Positions 1-5,501 of a DNA stretch of 8,654 nt are shown piece by piece (within the stretch, counting starts at the first letter, position 1; every line of letters starts with the position of its first letter). The notes beneath the pieces were generated by a model, which saw only the letters and a list, made by a program, of their open reading frames with translations, had not been told where the DNA came from and did not search any database. Source of the stretch: Clostridia bacterium (GTDB lineage Bacteria > Bacillota > Clostridia > Christensenellales > UBA1242); NCBI GenBank assembly GCA_017503445.1, contig JAFVTB010000173.1:1-8654 (forward strand), written 5' to 3'. The position numbers and the translations under genes are program-made.

Positions 1-1
1 A

Positions 2-1583
2 AAACAAATCACAGAATCTGATCTTGCCACAATCCAAAAAGAAATGATAAACATCATCCAAAAAGGTGAAAAGTTTGAACGCGCAGTGCTTTCAAGAAAA
101 GATGCGCTTGAAATGTTTAAAGGGAATGAATACAAAACTGAACTTATCACCGAACTTGCTGAAGATGCCGAAATTTCAACTTATACGCTTGGCGCAGATT
201 TTGTTGACCTTTGCGCTGGGCCGCATGTGGAGCATGCCGGTAAGCTTCAAAATATGGGCTTCAAGGTGGCAAAAGTGAACGGCGCATATTGGCGCGGTGA
301 TGAAAAAAACAAAATGCTTCAGCGCGTGTATGTTTATGCCTTTAACACAAAAGAAGAACTTAACGATTATCTTAAATTTTTGGAAGAAGCCCAAAAGCGC
401 GATCACAGAAAACTTGGCAAAGAACTTGGTTTGTTTATGATTTCAGACTATGCCAAAGGTATGCCATTTTATCTTCCAAACGGGCTTACGGTGAAGAATG
501 AGCTGATTAAGTTTTGGAAGGAAAAGCATCAAGCGGCAGGTTATATTGAAATTGAAACCCCAATGGCGATGAACCGCACGCTTTGGGAAACTTCTGGGCA
601 CTGGGAACACTATCAAGAAAATATGTACACCTTTGATGTTGAAGGTGAACAATTTGCAATCAAGCCAATGAACTGCCCGGGTGGAATGCTGTTCTATAAG
701 GAAGGCATCCACTCTTATAAGGAATTCCCACTTCGCGTTGCTGAACTTGGAAAGGTGCATCGCCATGAGGCAAGCGGCACGCTTCATGGGCTTTTCCGCG
801 TGCGTGTGTTCACCCAAGACGATGCCCACATCTTTATGCTTCCAAGTCAAATTGAAAGCGAAGTGAAAAATGTTTTGGATTTGGTTGATGAACTTTATGC
901 GGTGTTTGGATTTAACTATAGTTTTGAACTTTCACTATGCCTGAAAGCCATATTGGTGAGGTTGAAACTTGGCGCACTGCCGAAACCGCACTTGAAAATG
1001 CGCTTAAATCTGCGGGTAAGGATTATAAAATTAATGCGGGCGATGGCGCGTTCTATGGGCCAAAAATTGACATCAAAATCCAAGATGCCATTGGCAGAAG
1101 CTGGCAATGCGGAACAATCCAGCTTGATATGCAACTTCCAGGCCGCTTTAACCTTGAATATGTTGATGAAAACGGCCAGCGCCAGGAACCTGTTATGATC
1201 CACCGCGCCCTTTATGGGTCACTAGAGCGTATGATTGGCGTTCTTACCGAACATTTTGCGGGTGCGTTCCCTGTTTGGCTTGCGCCAACGCAAGTGCGTG
1301 TGCTTTCCCTCACCGAACGCCATGAGGGGTATGCAAAAGAAATCTGTGGTGAACTTCGCAAAAATGGCATTCGCGCTGAACTTGATATTCGCAATGAAAA
1401 AGTGGGCTATAAAATTCGTGAAGGGCTTATGCAAAAAGTGCCATATCTTATCATATTGGGTGATGAGGAGGTTGCAAACAAAACAATCTCCCTTCGCGGA
1501 TAAACAACCTTAACCAAACCAATATTGTCTTCAGTGATTTCCTTGCTGAATTGAAGGAAAAAATTGCAAAAAGAACGATTTAA
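2..1583 (+). pseudogene. thrS: Threonyl-tRNA synthetase, 5'-truncated by the window and carrying two frameshifts
   Basis: ThrRS charges tRNA-Thr with threonine in the cytosol. The reading frame is already open at base 2, so the true start lies upstream; the TGS domain and the start of the editing domain, roughly 120 residues by family comparison, are missing. The editing-domain signature FVDLCAGPHV is present, with Ala where Arg is usual. The class II core follows: MNCPGG supplies the zinc cysteine, motif 2 reads RVAELGKVHRHEASG, and TQDDAH supplies a zinc histidine. The second segment has AFYGPKIDI, WQCGTIQLD and VMIHRA (third zinc ligand), then the anticodon-binding domain with DIRNEKVGYKIRE. 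Frame 2 runs to about 934, frame 1 from about 934 to 1500, and frame 3 from about 1500 to the TAA at 1581-1583, ending in AKRTI. Each junction looks like one lost base. The protein is conserved on both sides, so recent sequencing or assembly error is as likely as a real lesion. Identity is certain; functional state is not. Confidence 0.9.
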
Positions 1584-1593
1584 GAAAAAACCC

Positions 1594-1622
1594 TTGACAA
1601 AAGAGTTTTTGAGTGCTATAAT
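1594..1622 (+). promoter_or_regulatory. Consensus sigma-70/sigma-A promoter of the infC operon
   Basis: A perfect -35 TTGACA (1594-1599) and a perfect -10 TATAAT (1617-1622) are separated by 17 bases. A TGn extended -10 sits directly before the -10 hexamer (TGc at 1614-1616). Predicted transcription starts at about 1628-1630. It begins 10 bases after the thrS stop, so infC can be transcribed independently of thrS. A strong constitutive promoter followed by attenuation is the usual arrangement for this operon in Bacillota. Confidence 0.9.
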
Positions 1623-1628
1623 GCGCAA

Positions 1629-1826
1629 TGTAAAGTAGAAGTTTCCACTTCTCGCCGGTTGGGCTTTGAAGGGGGGATGGGCAGACGCCTTTGTGCAAAT
1701 GCCTTGAACACCTTGGAAAAAACGCACTTAAATCGGTTATATGAAATTGAATTTTTTAATTGTTTTTTCATATATGTGGTGGAAGCGAAAATGCTTTCAC
1801 CATTTTTAATAAGGGGGATTATCAAT
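1629..1826 (+). promoter_or_regulatory. Structured 5' leader of infC, probable L20-type autoregulatory leader
   Basis: About 200 nt of transcribed leader separate the promoter from the infC start. Visible stems are: AGAAGT/ACTTCT (1637-1642 with 1647-1652) with a TTCC loop; a long AT-rich hairpin, 1738-1746 with 1766-1774; and a terminator-like hairpin at 1778-1801. Between them lies a G-rich stretch (1655-1680). In low-GC Gram-positive bacteria the infC-rpmI-rplT operon is known to be repressed by L20 binding a leader RNA (Rfam L20 leader) that ends in an intrinsic terminator. Position, size and terminal hairpin fit that model. I could not run a covariance search, so the family assignment is inferred from context. 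Confidence 0.65.
1778..1807 (+). terminator. Attenuator hairpin just upstream of infC
   Basis: GGTGGAAGC (1778-1786) pairs with GCTTTCACC (1793-1801) in a 9-bp stem with one G-U pair and a 6-nt loop. It is followed after one A by a run of five T (1803-1807). The hairpin ends 20-25 bases before the infC start, where a regulated terminator would be expected. The short T-tract suggests incomplete, conditional termination. Confidence 0.6.
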
Positions 1827-1829
1827 ATT
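1811..1829 (+). promoter_or_regulatory. Ribosome binding site and AUU start of infC
   Basis: A strong Shine-Dalgarno AAGGGGG (1811-1817) is followed by 9 bases and ATT (1827-1829). Two other non-ATG candidates in frame, ATT at 1818 and ATC at 1821, are too close to the Shine-Dalgarno. Spacing and protein conservation together pick 1827. Confidence 0.8.
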
Positions 1830-2342
1830 TTTAAGGAACTTTTAATCAATGATCAAATTCACGCCAAAGAAGTGCGCCTTCTCAGCAACGCGGGCGAACA
1901 AATTGGCATCATTCCGTTTGAAGAAGCACTTTCAAACGCCAAAGAAGCTGGGCTTGACCTTGTTCTTATCAACGGCGCGGGCAATCCGCCTGTGTGCAAA
2001 ATTATGGATTATGGCAAATTTAAGTTTGACAGCATTAAACGCGAAAAAGAAATAAAGAAAAACCAAAAGGTGTCTGAACTTAAATGCATAACCATTCGTC
2101 GCATGACAATTGATAAGCACGATATGGAAACCAAGGCAAAGCATGTTATCAAGTTTTTGAAAAACGGTGATAAGGTGAAGGTGACGCTTTGGATGAAAAA
2201 CGGGCGTGAACAACTTTACACCGCCAACGCGCTGAAAGTTTTAAACGAATTTTATGATATGGTTAAAGAGTTTGGGGATTTGGACAAAGAACCAAAGAAA
2301 ACCGGAAAAGATTGTATGATGATAATTGTACCGAAAAAATAA
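1827..2342 (+). CDS. infC: Translation initiation factor IF-3, AUU start
   Basis: IF3 binds the 30S subunit, prevents premature 50S joining and monitors start-codon/initiator-tRNA pairing. The 171-residue product is of normal length. The N-terminal domain carries LLINDQIHAKEVRLL and PPVCKIMDYGKFKFD (about residues 5-67). A basic linker follows, then a C-terminal domain with IDKHDMETKAKHVIKFL and GDKVKVT. The usual FRGRE motif reads MKNGRE here. No ATG lies at the conserved N-terminus. AAGGGGG at 1811-1817 lies 9 bases before an in-frame ATT at 1827, giving (M)FKELLINDQ, which matches family N-termini. In-frame ATGs at 1659 and 1791 fall inside the structured leader and would add non-conserved residues. 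AUU starts on infC are well known and let IF3 repress its own translation. It is first in the operon, with rpmI 13 bases downstream. Confidence 0.93.
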   Translation: MFKELLINDQIHAKEVRLLSNAGEQIGIIPFEEALSNAKEAGLDLVLINGAGNPPVCKIMDYGKFKFDSIKREKEIKKNQKVSELKCITIRRMTIDKHDMETKAKHVIKFLKNGDKVKVTLWMKNGREQLYTANALKVLNEFYDMVKEFGDLDKEPKKTGKDCMMIIVPKK

Positions 2343-2355
2343 GAAGGAGAACAAA

Positions 2356-2550
2356 ATGCCAAAATTAAAATCACACAGTGGTGCAAAAAAGCGTTTCCGC
2401 GTAAACAAAAACGGTAAGGTGAAATATGCATCAACAGATCGTGGTCATTTTATGACTGAAAAAAATCAAGACAGAAAACGTAAATTAAGAAAAGGAGGCT
2501 ACTTGTCTGGTAAGCAAGCGGAAAATATTCGCCGTTTGATTAACAACTAG
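2356..2550 (+). CDS. rpmI: Large ribosomal subunit protein bL35
   Basis: This 64-residue, highly basic protein is a structural component of the 50S subunit. The N-terminus MPKLKSHSGAKKRFRV is the family signature, and the tail DRKRKLRKGGYLSGKQ with an amphipathic C-terminus also matches. Length is typical. The start at 2356 is set by AAGGAG (2344-2349) six bases upstream; an ATG further upstream in the same frame would run into the infC 3' end and is not needed. It lies between infC and rplT in the conserved order. Confidence 0.97.
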   Translation: MPKLKSHSGAKKRFRVNKNGKVKYASTDRGHFMTEKNQDRKRKLRKGGYLSGKQAENIRRLINN

Positions 2551-2561
2551 TTGAAAAAGTT

Positions 2562-2915
2562 ATGAGAATCAAAAGAAGTGTAAACGCAAAGAAAAAACGC
2601 CGCGCAATCCTTAAAGCCGCAAAGGGCTATTGGGGCGCAAGAAGCAAACTCTACAGGGTTGCTCGTCAAGCGGTTATGAAATCTGGAAGATATGCATATA
2701 TCGGTCGCAAACACCGCAAACGCGATTTCCGTCGCCTTTGGATCACCCGTATTTCTGCCGCTTGCAAACTTAACGATATTTCTTATTCAAGATTTATGTA
2801 CGGCTTGAAAAACGCAGAAATCACTTTGAACCGTAAAATGCTTTCTGAAATGGCGATTAAAGATGAAAAAGCATTTGCAGAACTTGTGAAAATCGCAAAA
2901 GAAAATTTGAAATAA
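2562..2915 (+). CDS. rplT: Large ribosomal subunit protein bL20
   Basis: L20 is an early-assembling 23S rRNA-binding protein and the known autorepressor of this operon in Bacillota and Enterobacteria. The 117 residues are of standard length. The basic N-terminal tail has MRIKRSVNAKKKRRAILKAAKGYWGARSKLYRVA. The globular part has YAYIGRKHRKRDFRRLWITRI, ISYSRFMYGLKNAEITLNRKMLSEMA and a final lysine-rich helix. It starts 11 bases after the rpmI stop but has no convincing Shine-Dalgarno (only GAAAAAG before the ATG), suggesting translation coupled to rpmI. Its TAA shares one base with the next ATG (TAATG). Confidence 0.97.
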   Translation: MRIKRSVNAKKKRRAILKAAKGYWGARSKLYRVARQAVMKSGRYAYIGRKHRKRDFRRLWITRISAACKLNDISYSRFMYGLKNAEITLNRKMLSEMAIKDEKAFAELVKIAKENLK

Positions 2916-3676
2916 TGAAAGAAATTTTTTCAAAACAAAATCAAAAAATAAAAGAACTGAAAAAGCAAAAACAGAAAAATCGTTTTTTGCTTTTTTTGGA
3001 TAATCAAAAAAGCATAAAAGATGCCCAAAAGTTTGGTCTTTGCCCTAAGGTTTGTCTTGTGGATAAAGAAAAACTTGCAAACTTTGATTTGCTTGTGAAA
3101 AACCTTGAAAATCAGGATGTGGAAGTTATTGCAACCTCCGCCGAAGTCATTAAGGATTTTTCCACAACCCAAACTCCGCAAGGCATTGTTTGCGCGTTTG
3201 ATTTTTTGCCAAAAGCCCCAACCTTGCCAACGGGCAATTTTTTGGTGCTTGATGGTCTTCAAGATGCGGGCAATGTTGGCACGCTTCTAAGAAGTGCGCT
3301 TGGCGCAAACTTTTGCGATGTGTTTTTGGTGGAGTGCGCTTCGCTTTCCAACCCAAAACTTGTGCGAAGCACAATGGCAAGTATGTTTGCCTTGAACTTG
3401 GTTGAAATTTCGCGCGCTGATTTTGCAAAGTTTGCCAAGGCAAACAATTTGCCGCTTATTTGCGCGGATATGAACGGGCAAAGCGTGTTTGATTTTGCCC
3501 CACAAGGACAGATTGGGCTTGTGGTGGGAAGTGAAGGTCATGGCGTAAGTCCTGAACTTGCGGCACTTTGCAAAAAAACAGTTTCAATCCCAATGGCAAA
3601 CAATCTTGAAAGTTTAAACGCAGGCGTTGCCGGCAGCATCATTATGTTTGAAATTAATGGAAGGAGAGAATTATGA
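2915..3676 (+). CDS. SpoU/TrmH-family RNA 2'-O-ribose methyltransferase
   Basis: The protein is a 253-residue SPOUT-class, SAM-dependent enzyme that methylates ribose 2'-OH in rRNA or tRNA. Residues about 1-95 form the usual substrate-binding N-terminal domain (RFLLFLDNQKSIKDA; TQTPQGIVCAF). The catalytic knot shows motif 1 DAGNVGTLLRSA (117-128, with conserved N120 and R126), motif 2 GLVVGSEGHG (201-210) and motif 3 IPMANNLESLNAGVAGS (225-241). The first 30 residues are very Lys/Gln-rich and A-rich in DNA. It begins within the rplT stop and ends with an ATGA overlap into yebC, so it is translationally coupled on both sides. An RNA methylase directly after rplT is a common Clostridia arrangement. 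The exact target nucleotide cannot be read from sequence, so RlmB, TrmH or a paralogue all remain possible. Confidence 0.92.
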   Translation: MKEIFSKQNQKIKELKKQKQKNRFLLFLDNQKSIKDAQKFGLCPKVCLVDKEKLANFDLLVKNLENQDVEVIATSAEVIKDFSTTQTPQGIVCAFDFLPKAPTLPTGNFLVLDGLQDAGNVGTLLRSALGANFCDVFLVECASLSNPKLVRSTMASMFALNLVEISRADFAKFAKANNLPLICADMNGQSVFDFAPQGQIGLVVGSEGHGVSPELAALCKKTVSIPMANNLESLNAGVAGSIIMFEINGRREL

Positions 3677-4395
3677 GTGGACACAGCAAATGGCACAATA
3701 TCCAAAATCGCAAAGGCAAGGTTGATGCCCAAAGGTCAAACATTTTCACAAAACTTGGCCGTGAAATTTCGGTTTCAGTGAAGGAAGGTGGCCCAGACCC
3801 ATCATCAAACACTCGTCTTCGCATGGCAATTCAAAAAGCCAAAGAAAACAATATGCCAAACGACACCATCACAAAGGCAATCAAAAAGGCCAATGGTGAA
3901 CTTGGAAGCGTGAATTATGAAAACATCACCTATGAGGGCTATGGCATTGGCGGAAGCGCCGTGATTGTTGAGTGCCTTACTGATAACAAAAACCGCACCG
4001 CGGGCGATGTGCGCCACGCGTTTGATAAGTTTGGCGGAAGTTTGGGTACAAGCGGCTCGGTGTCTTATCTTTTTAAGCGCAAAGGGCAAATAATTATTGA
4101 AAAAACCGATGCGGTTAATGGTGATGATTTGTTTTTGATTGCGGTGGATGCAGGCGCGGAAGATGTGGTTGAAAATGACGACAGTTTTGAAATTTTCACA
4201 TCACCTGATGTTTTTGAAACAGTTGCAACTGCGCTTGAAAATGCAGGTGTGGCAATTGCATCAAAATCGGTGTCTTTGATCCCGGACATGTATGTGAATC
4301 TCAACGAACAGCAAGCCCAAACCTTTGAGAAAATGTTTGATATGCTTGACGGGCTTGATGATGTGCAAGAAATTTATCACAATGTTGAAGAATAA
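3673..4395 (+). CDS. yebC: YebC/TACO1 family protein
   Basis: This 240-residue protein is full length for the family. The signature MSGHSKWHNIQNRKGKVDAQRSNIFTKL occupies the N-terminus, followed by GGPDPSSNTRLRMAI, NMPNDTITKAI, the YEGYGIGG segment and GGSLGTSGSVSYLF. YebC proteins were long annotated as transcriptional regulators. Later work ties bacterial YebC and mitochondrial TACO1 to relief of ribosome stalling at proline-rich stretches. Its position in an operon of translation genes fits the second view, although yebC also commonly precedes ruvC. The start is fixed by AAGGAG (3661-3666) six bases before the ATG, within a 4-nt overlap (ATGA) with the methylase gene. A terminator follows at once, closing the operon. 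Confidence 0.95.
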   Translation: MSGHSKWHNIQNRKGKVDAQRSNIFTKLGREISVSVKEGGPDPSSNTRLRMAIQKAKENNMPNDTITKAIKKANGELGSVNYENITYEGYGIGGSAVIVECLTDNKNRTAGDVRHAFDKFGGSLGTSGSVSYLFKRKGQIIIEKTDAVNGDDLFLIAVDAGAEDVVENDDSFEIFTSPDVFETVATALENAGVAIASKSVSLIPDMYVNLNEQQAQTFEKMFDMLDGLDDVQEIYHNVEE

Positions 4396-4419
4396 GGTCA
4401 ATTTTATTGACTTTTTTTT
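4394..4419 (+). terminator. Intrinsic terminator after yebC
   Basis: AAGGTCAA (4394-4401) pairs with TTGACTTT (4407-4414), 8 bp with one G-U, around a 5-nt loop. The T-run spans 4412-4419. The left arm includes the last two bases of the yebC stop codon. The stem has few G-C pairs, so readthrough is possible. Confidence 0.8.
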
Positions 4420-4434
4420 ATTTCGTGATATTAT
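4407..4434 (+). promoter_or_regulatory. Promoter of the orphan repeat-protein gene, overlapping the yebC terminator
   Basis: The -35 TTGACT (4407-4412) is the right arm of the yebC terminator. The -10 TATTAT (4429-4434) follows after 16 bases and is preceded by TGa (4426-4428). Predicted +1 is near 4441, leaving a 20-nt leader that contains the Shine-Dalgarno. The neighbouring TATATA (4432-4437) is an alternative -10 with a poorer 19-base spacer. Confidence 0.7.
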
Positions 4435-4460
4435 ATAAGCAATTAAAAGGGGACAAAAGT

Positions 4461-4940
4461 ATGAAGATGTCAAAAAAAGTTGTTTTAAAAACTGCAATGA
4501 ACAAAAGCTCTTTTATGGTGGCAAGGGCGCTTGGATGCAGTTTTTTGGAGGTGTGCTTGGGGGATTATAAATTCAACTCGGTGGATGAATGCAGATATGC
4601 AGCAATCCTTGGAAACGCCGATTTTTCGGAGTGTGAAAATCTTGACCTTTCAAAATTGAAATATGTGAAAGGCAACTTGGTGTTGAATGACAGCGTGAAT
4701 GTCAATGTTGGCGTGGAATTTGTTGGTGGCAATGTTTTTGGTATCAACGCGCAAAATGTTGATTTGCCAAACTTGAAAGAAGTTGGCGAAGGTGTGTATC
4801 TTCGCGATGCAACGGTGGCATCACTTGAAAGTTTGGATAATGCAAAATTGCTTTATGTGGACAAAAAACTTGTGGAAAAGCGCAGTGCATTTGTGGTTGC
4901 GCGTGCAAAAAAACTTGTGGACATTTCTGCGGAAAAATAA
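4461..4940 (+). CDS. Hypothetical protein with degenerate leucine-rich-like repeats
   Basis: I do not recognise this 159-residue protein as a named family. It has no signal peptide, membrane segment or catalytic motif that I can see, so it is probably cytosolic. Residues about 61-134 contain three to four irregular repeats of 19-22 residues with an L/VxLxxLKxVxGxxxL pattern: LDLSKLKYVKGNLVLNDS, VEFVGGNVFGINAQNV and DLPNLKEVGEGVYLRDATV, then a worn copy ending LLYV. This suggests a short beta-solenoid or LRR-like fold, usually a binding scaffold. The start at 4461 is supported by AAAAGGGG (4445-4452) eight bases upstream; an extension to 4407 would run through the promoter. Promoter and terminator lie immediately either side, making it a self-contained unit between yebC and ruvC, which are often adjacent elsewhere. 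Function is unknown. Confidence 0.75.
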   Translation: MKMSKKVVLKTAMNKSSFMVARALGCSFLEVCLGDYKFNSVDECRYAAILGNADFSECENLDLSKLKYVKGNLVLNDSVNVNVGVEFVGGNVFGINAQNVDLPNLKEVGEGVYLRDATVASLESLDNAKLLYVDKKLVEKRSAFVVARAKKLVDISAEK

Positions 4941-4946
4941 TATTTT

Positions 4947-4975
4947 GCAAGGTGGCAAAGCCCCTTGCTTTTTTT
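4947..4975 (+). terminator. Intrinsic terminator after the orphan gene
   Basis: GCAAGG (4947-4952) pairs with CCTTGC (4963-4968). After a bulged T (4953), GGC/GCC (4954-4956 with 4960-4962) close an AAA loop. Seven T follow (4969-4975). It is a strong stem with a good T-tract, 6 bases after the stop codon. Confidence 0.92.
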
Positions 4976-4993
4976 GTGGAATTTTGATATAAT
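4965..4993 (+). promoter_or_regulatory. Promoter of the ruvCAB-queA operon
   Basis: A perfect -10 TATAAT (4988-4993) carries the extended TGa (4985-4987). The best -35, at a 17-base spacing, is TTGCTT (4965-4970), which lies in the right arm and T-tract of the preceding terminator. Predicted +1 is at 5000-5001, coincident with the ruvC ATG. No GAAC-N4-GTTC type LexA box is visible nearby, so SOS control is not supported by sequence. Confidence 0.78.
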
Positions 4994-5000
4994 CTTGGTG

Positions 5001-5492
5001 ATGAGAATTCTTGGAATTGACCCCGGTTATGGCATTATCGGTTTCGGGGTAATCGAAAATAATGGTGGCAATATTTCTGTTGTTGATTATGGCGCTGTCA
5101 CAACCCCCAAAGAAATGAGTTTGCCTCAGCGCCTTTTGGCAATTGAAGAAAGTTTTGAGGCCATTATGGAAGAATATAAGCCCGATGAGGTTGCCATTGA
5201 AGAACTTTTCTTTTTCCGCAACCTAACAACCGTTATTCCTGTTGCCGAGGCGCGTGGGGTGATTTTGACAACCTGCTTCAAAAAATGCAAAGATGTGTTT
5301 GAATACACTCCGCTTCAAATCAAGCAGGCCCTAACGGGCAATGGGCGCGCGGAAAAAAAACAAGTGCAGTTTATGGTGAAGAATGTGCTTGGGCTTGGCG
5401 CAGTGCCAAAGCCCGATGACACCGCCGATGCGCTTGCAGTGGCCATTTGCCACAGCCAAATCAATTCAGCGCTTAATAATAATCGTGTTTAG
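5001..5492 (+). CDS. ruvC: Crossover junction endodeoxyribonuclease RuvC
   Basis: RuvC is the dimeric resolvase that cuts Holliday junctions symmetrically once RuvAB has moved them. The 163-residue length is normal. The four metal-binding acids of the RNase H-like fold are in place: D7 in MRILGIDPGYG, E67 in VAIEELFF, and D140 and D143 in DDTADALAVAICH. YTPLQIKQALTGNGRAEKKQVQ is the conserved DNA-contact region. The start at 5001 matches the family N-terminus exactly. There is no Shine-Dalgarno, and the predicted transcription start falls on the ATG (a GTG three bases upstream adds only one residue), so translation may be leaderless. The TAG stop overlaps the Shine-Dalgarno of ruvA, coupling the two. 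Confidence 0.97.
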   Translation: MRILGIDPGYGIIGFGVIENNGGNISVVDYGAVTTPKEMSLPQRLLAIEESFEAIMEEYKPDEVAIEELFFFRNLTTVIPVAEARGVILTTCFKKCKDVFEYTPLQIKQALTGNGRAEKKQVQFMVKNVLGLGAVPKPDDTADALAVAICHSQINSALNNNRV

Positions 5493-5501
5493 GAGGATAA
5501 A

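Noticed and set aside
443..850. Minus-strand and alternate-frame open frames throughout the window
   Set aside because: They mirror well-supported + strand genes, lack ribosome binding sites and show no recognisable protein motifs.
937..939. ATG at 937 as the start of a separate C-terminal ThrRS gene
   Set aside because: The residues from here on are mid-domain ThrRS sequence, with no Shine-Dalgarno or promoter upstream, and frame-2 homology ends exactly there; a frameshift explains it better than a split gene.
1659..1826. Longer infC open frame starting at ATG 1659 or 1791
   Set aside because: The added residues are not IF3-like and the region is the structured leader including the terminator hairpin; the strong Shine-Dalgarno points to 1827.
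2900..2945. Terminator between rplT and the methylase gene (TTTGAAA/TTTCAAA)
   Set aside because: The stem is short and almost entirely A-T, lies inside the next coding sequence, and the genes overlap by one base.
4940..5003. LexA/SOS box at the ruvC promoter
   Set aside because: No GAAC-N4-GTTC or CTGT-N8-ACAG type palindrome is present.
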